Assembly (NCBI GenBank): GCA_017395505.1
Contig: JAFPUH010000026.1
Location: forward strand, 1-36,152
Origin: Kiritimatiellia bacterium
Lineage (GTDB): Bacteria > Verrucomicrobiota > Kiritimatiellia > RFP12 > UBA1067
Direction of reading: 5' to 3'
DNA: 36,152 bases
Numbering within the stretch: the first letter of the stretch is position 1; each line of letters opens with the position of its first letter. The position numbers and the translations under genes are program-made. Under the pieces are notes generated by a model. The model was not told where the DNA came from, did no database searches, and saw only the letters and a program-made list of their open reading frames with translations. Of the stretch, positions 24,757 to 32,174 are shown piece after piece.

Positions 24757-25350
24757 ATGATCGCCTACATTCGAGGAACTCTCGCCGAGAAGGACCCGAC
24801 CCGCGTCGTGATAGAGGCGGCGGGCGTCGGCTACGAGCTTACGATACCGCTTTCCACCTTCGACCGTCTGCCCAAGACCGGCGCCGAGGTGAAGCTGCTA
24901 GCCTTCCACTGCGTACGCGAAGACGATGAAACGCTCTTCGGCTTCGCCACCGAGGCCGAGAAGGCGATGTTCGCGAAGCTTACCTCCGTCTCAGGCGTCG
25001 GGCCTAAGATCGCGATTGCGATACTCTCGGGCTCTTCCATCGGCGAGCTTTCTCTCGCGATAGCCAGCGGCAACGCCAAGCGCATATCGTCCATAAAGGG
25101 AGTCGGCAAGAAGACCGCCGAGAAGATATGCATAGAGCTAAAGGACAAGGTCAACGCCATCGAGGCTCTCGCCGCGACGGGCCGCGGAGGCAAGGGTGAG
25201 ATTTCGCCCGTGCTTCACGACGCGATACTGGCGCTTACGGCGCTGGGCTTCAACGAGGAGTCCGCCAACAAGATGGTCAGTCAGGTCGTCGCCGCCCACC
25301 CCGACGCGAAGGATACCGAAGCGATAATCCGATTCGCGCTCAAGGGCTGA
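24757..25350 (+). CDS. ruvA: Holliday junction branch migration protein RuvA
   Basis: It binds four-way junctions and loads RuvB. The 197-residue protein shows the N-terminal OB fold (MIAYIRGTLAEKDPTRVVIEAAGVGYEL), tandem helix-hairpin-helix motifs (LTSVSGVGPKIAIAIL and ISSIKGVGKKTAEKICIELKDK) and a C-terminal RuvB-binding three-helix domain (DAILALTALGFNEESANKMV). TAGGAG precedes the ATG by five bases. ruvB and ruvC are not adjacent. Its last 11 bases overlap the 3' end of the convergent tilS gene, leaving no room for a terminator. Confidence 0.96.
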   Translation: MIAYIRGTLAEKDPTRVVIEAAGVGYELTIPLSTFDRLPKTGAEVKLLAFHCVREDDETLFGFATEAEKAMFAKLTSVSGVGPKIAIAILSGSSIGELSLAIASGNAKRISSIKGVGKKTAEKICIELKDKVNAIEALAATGRGGKGEISPVLHDAILALTALGFNEESANKMVSQVVAAHPDAKDTEAIIRFALKG

Positions 25351-26026
25351 CGCGCCTGTCGAGAAAGCCGCAGATCTTGTACAGATGCTCGACAAGGTGC
25401 TTGTCGAGCGTTTTTTCCAAATACGGCACGATCTTGTGCCTCACCATGTTGCGTTCTATCGAAAGGTCGCCGTTCGAGGCGTCTTCGCGCCATTCCTCGC
25501 CGTACTTTCTGAGGTAGTCCTTGAGCTCCGAATCGCGGCAGCCGAGAAGCGGCCTCACGAAGCGTATTGCCCCGACCTGCGAAGTCACCTTGATTCCGGC
25601 CAGCCCCGACGGACCCGATGCGCGCTTTATCCTCATGAGGAACGTCTCGGCCACATCGTCCATATGGTGGCCCGTTGCGATCGCATCTAGTTTGAGCGAC
25701 GCCATGCACTTCTCGAAGAACGCAAGCCTGACGCGCCTTGCCGCCATCTCAAGCGATTCGCCGGCCTTGCGCTCGACCTTTGCGTGCGTGCCCTTGAACG
25801 GCACGCCCAGCCTCTTGGCTAGGGCTCGAACGAACCTGTATTCCTCCTTCGACTCGCGCCTGAGCCCGTGGTCGACATGAAGCACCACGAAGCGCTTTGC
25901 GGCGTTTCGCTTCTTCCCGCCCTTTGTTAGCAGGAACGCCAGCGCGACCGAGTCGGAGCCGCCGCTCACGGCGAGCCCGATCCTGCCGTTCGGCAGTATG
26001 CCTCTGTTGATCTTCACGACGAACAT
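25340..26026 (-). CDS. tilS: tRNA(Ile)-lysidine synthase, short form
   Basis: It converts the wobble C of the CAT-anticodon tRNA-Ile to lysidine. The 228-residue protein has the PP-loop SGGSDS (21-26), LHVDHGLR, and the TilS-typical ATGHHMDDVAETFLMRIKR followed by GLAGI. It lacks the C-terminal tRNA-binding domains of long TilS (E. coli over 400 residues), so it is a minimal version. Start options: ATG 26026 overlaps the -10 of the predicted minus-strand promoter, whereas GTG 26017 lies seven bases beyond it and would be leaderless. It converges on ruvA with an 11-base overlap. Confidence 0.85.
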   Translation of the reverse strand: MFVVKINRGILPNGRIGLAVSGGSDSVALAFLLTKGGKKRNAAKRFVVLHVDHGLRRESKEEYRFVRALAKRLGVPFKGTHAKVERKAGESLEMAARRVRLAFFEKCMASLKLDAIATGHHMDDVAETFLMRIKRASGPSGLAGIKVTSQVGAIRFVRPLLGCRDSELKDYLRKYGEEWREDASNGDLSIERNMVRHKIVPYLEKTLDKHLVEHLYKICGFLDRRVSP

Positions 26027-26048
26027 TATACCAAATTTATGGTATAAT
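26025..26048. promoter_or_regulatory. palindromic divergent extended -10 promoters (tilS / phosphohexomutase)
   Basis: ATTATACCA (26025-26033) and TGGTATAAT (26040-26048) are perfect inverted copies separated by AATTTA. Read on each strand the site is an exact TGGTATAAT extended -10, so two polymerases would compete for overlapping DNA. The plus-strand promoter leads to the gene at 26080, the minus-strand one to tilS. Confidence 0.75.
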
Positions 26049-26079
26049 ATACCCACCAAATCTAAACAGGAGACACACG

Positions 26080-27426
26080 ATGAGTATTTTCAAAGCATAT
26101 GACATCCGTGGCATCTATGGCAAGGACCTCGATGAGGCCATCTTCGAGAAGATCGCCCGCGCCTACGCCAAGTTCGCCGGAGTGAAGAAGGTTGTCGTCG
26201 CCCGCGACTGCCGCAAGTCGTCCGATTCGCTCTTCGCGGCGTTCGCCAAGGGTCTCACAGACGTCGGCGTCGATGTGATCGACATCGGTATGGCCTCCAC
26301 GCCGATGAGCTATTTCGCCAACGGCACGCTCAAGGTCGACGGCAGCGTAATGATCACCGCTTCCCACAACACGAAGGAATGGAACGGCTGCAAGCTCTGC
26401 AAGGCCAACGCGGTGCCGATCTCCGGCGCTACGGGCATCAAGGATATCGAGAAGCTCGTCATGACTGGCGATCTTGGCGAGGATGCCGCCGTGAAGGGTA
26501 CTGTCACGAAGGTTGACGTCTCCGCCGAATACGCCGAGCACGTCAAGAAGTTCGCCCACATGAAGCGTCCGCTCCACGTCGCGCTCGACTTCGGCAACGG
26601 CATGGGTATCGCCGAGTCCGCCGCGTTCAAGGGTCAGGATGTGCTCACCTACGATTCGCTCTTCGGCGAATACGACGGCGACTTCCCGAACCATCCGGCC
26701 AACCCCCTCGAGACCGAGACACTCGCCGATCTCCAGAAGCTGATCAAGGACAACCCCGGCAAGTATGCCTTTGGCGTCGCCTACGACGGTGATGCCGACC
26801 GCGCGGGCTTCATCGACGAGAAGGGCGACATCATTGCGATGGACTTCATAACCGCCCTCGTCTCCCAGGATCTGCTGAAGACCAACCCCGGCGCCGTGTG
26901 CTTCTACGACCTCCGCTCGACGAAGGCCGCAGACGAGGCGATCTCCGAGGCGGGTGGCCGTCCGATGATGTCGCGCGTCGGCCACAGCTTCATCAAGGCC
27001 CAGATGCGCGAGAACGACGCGATCTTCGCGGGCGAGCTCTCGGGCCACTACTACTTCAAGGCGAACTTCACTGCGGAGTCCAGCTCGATGGCGACCTACG
27101 CGCTCGCCAACATCGTCTCCGCCAGCGACAAGCCGCTCTCCGAGCTGATCGCGCCGCTCAGGAAGTATTTCCAGTCCGGCGAGATCAACACCCGCACCAC
27201 GACCCCGCCCGCCGAGGTTCTCGCTAACATCAAGGCGAAGTACACGGGCTCGGCTAAGGTGTTCGAGCTCGATGGCGTGTCGGTCGATGCGTGGGATACC
27301 GAGGGCTGGTGGGCGAACGTCCGCATGAGCAACACCGAGCCTCTCGTGCGTCTCAACCTCGAGGGCAAGACGAAGGAGATAATGGAGGCGAAGCGTGACG
27401 AGTTCCTCGCGCAGATCCGCGCTTAA
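26080..27426 (+). CDS. phosphomannomutase/phosphoglucomutase
   Basis: An alpha-D-phosphohexomutase interconverting hexose 1- and 6-phosphates for nucleotide-sugar and LPS precursor supply. The 448-residue protein has all four active-site loops: phosphoserine loop TASHNTKEWNG (S95), metal loop DGDADR (236-241), sugar-binding GELSGHYYF and phosphate-binding RMSNTEPLVRLNLE near the C-terminus. AGGAGA lies shortly upstream of the ATG. PMM and PGM activities cannot be told apart by sequence alone. The next gene starts inside its last 32 bases. Confidence 0.94.
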   Translation: MSIFKAYDIRGIYGKDLDEAIFEKIARAYAKFAGVKKVVVARDCRKSSDSLFAAFAKGLTDVGVDVIDIGMASTPMSYFANGTLKVDGSVMITASHNTKEWNGCKLCKANAVPISGATGIKDIEKLVMTGDLGEDAAVKGTVTKVDVSAEYAEHVKKFAHMKRPLHVALDFGNGMGIAESAAFKGQDVLTYDSLFGEYDGDFPNHPANPLETETLADLQKLIKDNPGKYAFGVAYDGDADRAGFIDEKGDIIAMDFITALVSQDLLKTNPGAVCFYDLRSTKAADEAISEAGGRPMMSRVGHSFIKAQMRENDAIFAGELSGHYYFKANFTAESSSMATYALANIVSASDKPLSELIAPLRKYFQSGEINTRTTTPPAEVLANIKAKYTGSAKVFELDGVSVDAWDTEGWWANVRMSNTEPLVRLNLEGKTKEIMEAKRDEFLAQIRA

Positions 27427-28537
27427 GATCACATTGCTGGCGGCGCTCGCCGCATCGTTCGCGGGCTGCGACAAGCCGACCGGCCTTCCGGAGCTTGCCG
27501 CGGCGCGCGCGGCCTATGAGGTTCGCGATCTCAAGAAGGCAGAGAAGATGCTCGAGAAGAGCCTTTCCTACAACGGTGCGAACGTCGACGCCCTCGTTTC
27601 CTACGCGATGGTCAAGGTCGACCTCGGCGAGATTCCCCTCGCCGAGGAGGCTATCGGCAGGGCTGCGGCGCTGGCCGGCGACGATATCGACGTAAGGCTG
27701 CTCGGTGCCCAGATCGCCTACCATCTGAACGACTACCCCAGAGCCTACAAGGCGTATAGCCAGATAGCCGCCGACGAATCGCTCGAAGCGCGCCTTAGGT
27801 CTCGCGGTTTCGCCGGAGCCGGTGTCGTGGAGCTCGCGGGCAACGAGATCGACCTCGCCAGGATATCCTTCCTCAAGGCGATAAGGCTCGACCGCAAGAA
27901 CGCCGCCGCGTGGTATCACCTCGGCCTCATCTATCAGGGGCTGGGCTACTACGAGTCGGCGCTTGAGCAGTTCAACATATTCGTTCGCTTGGAAGAGCTC
28001 GCGGGCCGCCGCGTTCAGGATGTCCAGCGCAAGACGATTCCGATCATCCAGGAGGCAATCGCCCGCAAGGCGTCCGAGCGCCCTGGAGCCGCGAACCGAG
28101 ATTCCGCCGCTGCGTCCAAGGCTCTCGCCGAGGCCGAGGCCGCGTGGAAGCGTGGGCAGTACAAGACCGCCAAGCTTCGCTATCATGAGGCTCTTACCGC
28201 CGATCCGCTGTCGTATCCTGCGGCGATCGGTCTGGCCAAGGCGTGGGAGAAGACCGACGCCACTGCCGCCGGACAGAAGAAGGTGTTCGAGTATTACAAG
28301 ATCGCCTGTTCCGTGAAGCCCAGCGCCGTGAGTACCTTCCTCACGACCGGCGAGCTTGCCATCAAGCAGGGTCACTACGCCACGGCCGTCGAGCTCTACT
28401 CGCGTGCGATGGCGGCAGATCCTGTGAACATCTCCGCAATCGACGGGCTCATCCGCGCCCTGCGCAAGGTCGGCGGCAAGGCCGACGTTGCCAACGCCTA
28501 TCAGGCCTATCGCGACCTGATCACCAAGAAGCGCTGA
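27395..28537 (+). CDS. TPR-repeat lipoprotein
   Basis: A 380-residue protein starting at GTG 27395, which overlaps the phosphohexomutase by 32 bases. The N-terminus SSSRRSALKITLLAALAASFAGC is a lipoprotein signal with lipobox ending at C25. Tetratricopeptide-like helical pairs follow (e.g. AAYEVRDLKKAEKMLEKSL, AAWYHLGLIYQGLGYYESAL, ELAIKQGHYATAVELYSRAM), so it is probably a periplasmic scaffold for protein contacts. An Ala-rich linker at about 228-250 splits two TPR blocks. The partner is unknown; the long overlap points to translational coupling. Confidence 0.85.
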   Translation: MTSSSRRSALKITLLAALAASFAGCDKPTGLPELAAARAAYEVRDLKKAEKMLEKSLSYNGANVDALVSYAMVKVDLGEIPLAEEAIGRAAALAGDDIDVRLLGAQIAYHLNDYPRAYKAYSQIAADESLEARLRSRGFAGAGVVELAGNEIDLARISFLKAIRLDRKNAAAWYHLGLIYQGLGYYESALEQFNIFVRLEELAGRRVQDVQRKTIPIIQEAIARKASERPGAANRDSAAASKALAEAEAAWKRGQYKTAKLRYHEALTADPLSYPAAIGLAKAWEKTDATAAGQKKVFEYYKIACSVKPSAVSTFLTTGELAIKQGHYATAVELYSRAMAADPVNISAIDGLIRALRKVGGKADVANAYQAYRDLITKKR

Positions 28538-28539
28538 AG

Positions 28540-28950
28540 ATGTCCCTCGGAAGCTCCGACTATATAATCCTTGGCGTCAGCCTTGCGGCGGCGATACTTG
28601 GAATGTTCGGCGGCTTTTCGGGGGCTCTCGCCTTTCTCGCGGGGGTTGGCGCGGCTGTCGCCACCCTCCGCTTCGGCTGGGGCTATCTCGAATCTCGCAT
28701 CGAAACGCCTTGGGTTCTTGGGCTTGCGGCGCTCGTCTGCGCGCTCGTGGCCTTCGGCATCGCGCGGCTGATCGTCAAGAAGTGCGTGAAGAACCTTTTG
28801 GCCCAGCCGGCTGACGCCATATTCGGCGCGCTGGTTGCGGCGGTCGCCGGTTTCGCGCTCGCAATCGCAGGCGCTTTCGCCTTAGAGAAGATGTTCGAGA
28901 TGCCCGTCGATTCCGCCATTCTCCCGCAGGTCGTCGGTCTCTTCAGCTGA
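28540..28950 (+). CDS. CvpA-family membrane protein
   Basis: A 136-residue integral membrane protein with about four hydrophobic helices (10-27, 30-46, 60-78, 93-115), matching the CvpA (colicin V production) pattern with a Gly/Ala-rich start and the polar loop ARLIVKKCVKNLLAQPADAIFGALV. CvpA proteins affect envelope integrity in some bacteria, but the mechanism is unclear. ATG 28540 starts two bases after the TPR lipoprotein stop; the same frame is open upstream, but that part is a shadow of the TPR gene. Confidence 0.8.
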   Translation: MSLGSSDYIILGVSLAAAILGMFGGFSGALAFLAGVGAAVATLRFGWGYLESRIETPWVLGLAALVCALVAFGIARLIVKKCVKNLLAQPADAIFGALVAAVAGFALAIAGAFALEKMFEMPVDSAILPQVVGLFS

Positions 28951-28957
28951 TTCGCCG

Positions 28958-29497
28958 ATGGATAAGCCGTCCATCAGGCAGCATATGCGGCGGCTGCGCA
29001 AGGCGCTTGCCCCCGAGGTCCGCCGCGCCGCGTCCGAATCGATATGCCGCCGGTTGATCTCCCGTCTTGAAGGATTCTCCACTGTCGCCGTATATCTCGC
29101 GACCGCCGACGAGATCGACCTCTCGCCCTTGATCTCTGCGCTGCTTGAACGCGACGCAACGCCAGTCGCCCCCCGCTGGAACGGCGCCACCTACGACCTC
29201 GCAAGACTTGAGGGCCTCTCCCCCGAATTTCTGAGGCGCGGCCCTATGGACGTAAAGGAACCCGCCGCCGCCGACCTTGTCGAGCCTCGCGAGGTTTCGG
29301 CGTGGATCGTCCCCGGCCTTGCCTTCACGCGCGACGGAATGCGCCTCGGCTATGGCGGCGGCTGGTATGACAGGCTGCTCTCACGCGCTTCTGAAGCTGC
29401 GCCGCGCATCGGTGTCGCCTACTCTTTTCAGGTTGTGGATTCTCTCCCATCAGAGGCTCACGACACAATGGTGACGGAGGTTGTCTATGAAGCGTGA
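28958..29497 (+). CDS. 5-formyltetrahydrofolate cyclo-ligase
   Basis: It converts 5-formyl-THF to 5,10-methenyl-THF with ATP in one-carbon metabolism (cytoplasm). The 179-residue protein has an N-terminal basic helix (RQHMRRLRKAL), AVYLATADEIDLSPLI, VPGLAFTRDGMRLGYGGGWYDRLL with the nucleotide-phosphate loop (131-139), and the usual C-terminal VAYSFQVVDSLPSEAHD. It starts seven bases after the CvpA-like gene and overlaps the next gene by 11 bases. Confidence 0.94.
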   Translation: MDKPSIRQHMRRLRKALAPEVRRAASESICRRLISRLEGFSTVAVYLATADEIDLSPLISALLERDATPVAPRWNGATYDLARLEGLSPEFLRRGPMDVKEPAAADLVEPREVSAWIVPGLAFTRDGMRLGYGGGWYDRLLSRASEAAPRIGVAYSFQVVDSLPSEAHDTMVTEVVYEA

Positions 29498-30716
29498 GGC
29501 AGGGGCGAGGTTCTTCGCCGGAATGATGGTCGTCGCGGCTCTCGCGGCTAAGGATGCGCAGGTGGACGGATGGCGCGGCGTCATTGATGCGCTCGTCGAG
29601 GGGCCGGAAGACACCGTCTGCGAGGTTTCGCGCATCGCATCGCCCGAGACGCTCGACCTGATACGCGCTTCGCGTCCGCGCTACGTCGCCTTCGTCATGA
29701 AGCCCGAGGAGGTCAGTTCCGCCTCGCTGCGTGCTGTCAGGGCCATGATGTGCGCGGTGGATGACGACCCGTTCGACGACGCGATATGGGGAATCGTCAC
29801 CGGCCCCACGGCCGCAGACGCGCGTCGCGTCGCGCTCTGCGCAGCCCCTCGCGAGGTGACGGGTGTTCTTGCGACGACAGGCGTGGACGCCGATATTGTG
29901 GACGGACCCGTAACCGTGATCTCCGATGCCGCGCCGCCAGCCGAGGCAGATACTTCCGGCATGTTCGCCGACGCATGGAACCGCGACGATCCCGACCTTC
30001 TGCTGACGAGCTCCCACGCAAGCGAGCGCAACCTTGAAATGCCGTTTTCGCGCGGCAACATCGTCTGCGTCAGCAACCGCTTCTTCGCCGTCGCGAAAGT
30101 GAATCTGATCGACTACTCCACGGGACAGGCGAAGGATGGAGTCTCTTTCGACGGCGTGGCGCTGCGTCCGCTTGCGGAGCCGGTGCGCGAGAAGGTGTGG
30201 GTCGCGGCGGGCAACTGCCTCATCGCCAATCACAAGCCGGAAGGGTGCGACATGATAATGACCGCGCTCGGCTTCGGCAAGGTGAACCAGTTCGTCGGCT
30301 ACACAAAGACGACATGGTTCGGCGACATCGGCTGGAACACGTGGCGGTATTTTGGCGCATACGGCCTCGCGCTGAACGAAAGCTGGTACGCGGCCAACCA
30401 GAACCTACTGAGGCGGCTTGCGTACGGACGCGACGCCCTCGACCAGCGAACCCTGCTCGGCCTCGCGTGGGATTTCGACGGCACAGCGTTCTATGGCAAC
30501 CCGCGCCGCCGAGTGACGATTCCCGGCAGGGAGCACCATGAAGCCTACAAGGAAGGCGACCTGCCGCTTCTGGTGGTCTTTCCGGACTCCAAAAGCGGCC
30601 GTCGCCTTGTTTCGGCGCCAGAAGGCTTCGAGGTCTTTGTCGCGGACGATTTCGCCCTGGTGACGAAATGGCCCGCCCTTTCTCCCGACTGGCGCACCAA
30701 TCTGGTTTTCGACTAG
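29487..30716 (+). CDS. uncharacterised protein, possibly caspase-fold (C25-like)
   Basis: A 409-residue protein with a hydrophobic N-terminus (ARFFAGMMVVAALAA) that may be a signal or anchor. The segment YVAFVMKPEEV...DDDPFDDAIWGIVTG (67-106) recalls an uncharacterised family related to gingipain-type (C25) peptidases. Consistent with a His/Cys dyad are LLLTSSHASE (H177) and, about 65 residues later, a strand ending in GNC (C244) followed by GFGKVNQFVGYTKTTWFG. The fold and activity are inference. ATG 29487 is preferred to TTG 29481 because GGAGG (29476-29480) is six bases upstream of it. It overlaps the cyclo-ligase gene by 11 bases. Confidence 0.55.
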   Translation: MKREAGARFFAGMMVVAALAAKDAQVDGWRGVIDALVEGPEDTVCEVSRIASPETLDLIRASRPRYVAFVMKPEEVSSASLRAVRAMMCAVDDDPFDDAIWGIVTGPTAADARRVALCAAPREVTGVLATTGVDADIVDGPVTVISDAAPPAEADTSGMFADAWNRDDPDLLLTSSHASERNLEMPFSRGNIVCVSNRFFAVAKVNLIDYSTGQAKDGVSFDGVALRPLAEPVREKVWVAAGNCLIANHKPEGCDMIMTALGFGKVNQFVGYTKTTWFGDIGWNTWRYFGAYGLALNESWYAANQNLLRRLAYGRDALDQRTLLGLAWDFDGTAFYGNPRRRVTIPGREHHEAYKEGDLPLLVVFPDSKSGRRLVSAPEGFEVFVADDFALVTKWPALSPDWRTNLVFD

Positions 30717-30851
30717 ACGCCAGCTTACAGCTGGATGAAGAGGACCGTCTTGGTGGCGGAGCCTTGGCGCCGAGCTCAGCGCATTGCATGCTCCCTCCAT
30801 AATCCAAGTCAATATTTCAGCAGTCTTCCGCCAAATATTCGAGAATTTTCA

Positions 30852-30865
30852 AGTCTCGTGAGACT
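30852..30865. promoter_or_regulatory. AGTCTC-GT-GAGACT inverted repeat
   Basis: Six-base arms around GT, 55 bases upstream of the PspC-gene -10. It could be an operator. A second short dyad, CCAGCT-TAC-AGCTGG (30720-30734), follows the previous stop codon without a T-tract. Nothing else stands out in the 219-base gap. Confidence 0.4.
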
Positions 30866-30919
30866 CCTAGGGGTTTGCTCGCCTGTCCCCCAGCCCCATT
30901 GAAGCGGGAGGACGATATG

Positions 30920-30928
30920 TGGTATAAT
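30920..30928 (+). promoter_or_regulatory. extended -10 promoter of the PspC-domain gene
   Basis: TGGTATAAT ends seven bases before the ATG at 30936, so the predicted first transcribed base is the A of the start codon: a leaderless transcript. Confidence 0.72.
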
Positions 30929-30935
30929 TTGCGGC

Positions 30936-31151
30936 ATGAATGGGAAGGGTAATTTATACAGAAGCAGCGATGACGTGGTGATTGCGGGGGTGTGTGCCGG
31001 GCTCGCCAGTCGCTTCGATTTGAACGTATTTGGACTTCGCACGGTCGTGTTACTTGTGACGCCGATCTTCTCCGCCTTCATTCTGCCCGCATACCTTGTT
31101 TTGTGGGCGATTCTCAAGCCTCGTCCGACCCGTGATGTCATTGACGTGTAG
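30936..31151 (+). CDS. PspC-domain membrane protein
   Basis: A 71-residue protein consisting of a single PspC domain: LYRSSDDVVIAGVCAGLASRFDLNVFGLR, then one long hydrophobic segment (37-60, TVVLLVTPIFSAFILPAYLVLWAIL) and a KPRPTRD cytoplasmic end. PspC proteins sense or respond to envelope stress; stand-alone forms are common and mostly uncharacterised, and no pspA is near. No Shine-Dalgarno precedes the ATG; the -10 element is only seven bases upstream. Confidence 0.88.
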   Translation: MNGKGNLYRSSDDVVIAGVCAGLASRFDLNVFGLRTVVLLVTPIFSAFILPAYLVLWAILKPRPTRDVIDV

Positions 31152-31213
31152 AACCAAGCTCGCTGTTTCGGCGGGTGGCGATTGGTGCACAATTCTCGCA
31201 AAGTTGATTTGAT

Positions 31214-32089
31214 ATGGGTTGGACGGCTTGGATTTTGGCGAGCGCGGTGTTTCTGGCGTTCTACGACCTTGCAAAGAAGGCGAGCGTAAGAGACAATGCC
31301 GTTCTGCCGACGCTTCTCGCCTCGACATGCTGCGGCTGCCTCGCTTACGTCGCGGGGCTTGCGCTCAGCGGACACCTATGCGCAGTGGGCGGATACACGG
31401 TTGAAATCGTGGCGTTTTCGGCGGTGAAGTGCATCATCGTAGGAACGTCATGGGTATTCACGTTCTGTGCGCTTCGCACCCTGCCGATTTCGATAGCGAC
31501 TCCGATACGCGCCTCTGCACCGGCGCTTGTGTTCCTGATTGCGCTGTTCCTTTACGGAGAGATACCCTCGCCGCTCCAATCTCTCGGCATGGTGATGGTT
31601 TTCGCCGGATACTTCATCTTCTCATGGGCCGGTCGCCACGAGAGTATCGACTTCTTCCGCAACAGGGCGGTATGGTGTGCGGTCGCGGGCGCGTTCTTCT
31701 CTGCCATATCCGCGATTTGGGACAAGTATGTCTTTCAGGTCAGGGGGCTTGATGTTGAAGCGGTGCAGCTGGCGTTCCAGATCGGGCTGGTCGTGTTCTA
31801 TGCAGTCGCGCTCGCTGCGGGACGCGTCTTCAAGGCGCGAGGCGCAACATTCGAGTGGCGCTGGACGATTCCTTTCGTCGGCATCCTGCTCGCTGCCGCC
31901 GACTGGCTTTACTTTCACGGTCTTGCATGTCCAGATGCCCCCGTCTCGGCCGCTTCGCTCATGAGGCGGTTCTCCGTCGTCATAACGTTCGTGCTCGGCG
32001 CACGATTCTTCCGCGAGACGAACCTTTTGCGAAAGGGTCTCGCCCTCGCCGCGATAGTGGCCGGTGTCGCGCTTCTCTGCATGACGTGA
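31214..32089 (+). CDS. EamA/DMT-family transporter
   Basis: A 291-residue polytopic membrane protein with about ten hydrophobic helices in two homologous halves, the drug/metabolite transporter layout. The first half has RTLPISIATPIRASAPALVFLIALFLYGE, the second APVSAASLMRRFSVVITFVLGARFFRE, both typical of the conserved helix 3-4 region of EamA repeats. It probably exports or exchanges a small metabolite; the substrate cannot be predicted. There is a 62-base gap after the PspC gene, with no clear promoter or Shine-Dalgarno. Confidence 0.85.
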   Translation: MGWTAWILASAVFLAFYDLAKKASVRDNAVLPTLLASTCCGCLAYVAGLALSGHLCAVGGYTVEIVAFSAVKCIIVGTSWVFTFCALRTLPISIATPIRASAPALVFLIALFLYGEIPSPLQSLGMVMVFAGYFIFSWAGRHESIDFFRNRAVWCAVAGAFFSAISAIWDKYVFQVRGLDVEAVQLAFQIGLVVFYAVALAAGRVFKARGATFEWRWTIPFVGILLAAADWLYFHGLACPDAPVSAASLMRRFSVVITFVLGARFFRETNLLRKGLALAAIVAGVALLCMT

Positions 32090-32110
32090 ACCGAAGCGCG
32101 TGGTTCTCCG

Positions 32111-32140
32111 TTGCGGCGGGCGGTGGTGAAATGGTATAAT
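32111..32140 (+). promoter_or_regulatory. promoter of the amino-acid ABC transporter operon
   Basis: TTGCGG at 32111-32116, an 18-base spacer and TATAAT at 32135-32140 preceded by TGG. Transcription should start near 32147-32149, at the first base of a tiny open frame that precedes the ATPase gene. Confidence 0.78.
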
Positions 32141-32148
32141 ATGCGGCC

Positions 32149-32169
32149 ATGCGACAAGGTAGGGTTTGA
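32149..32169 (+). CDS. possible six-residue leader peptide MRQGRV
   Basis: ATG at 32149 lies eight bases beyond the -10 element and opens a frame of six codons ending in TGA (32167-32169), five bases before the ATPase start. It would be translated from a leaderless end and could couple or attenuate the transporter gene. Two Arg codons (CGA, AGG) are notable. It may equally be chance. Confidence 0.3.
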   Translation: MRQGRV

Positions 32170-32174
32170 ACTGA

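Noticed and set aside
26062..27474. A 470-codon minus-strand open frame opposite the phosphohexomutase
   Set aside because: Shadow of a clear plus-strand enzyme with all active-site loops; composition-driven.
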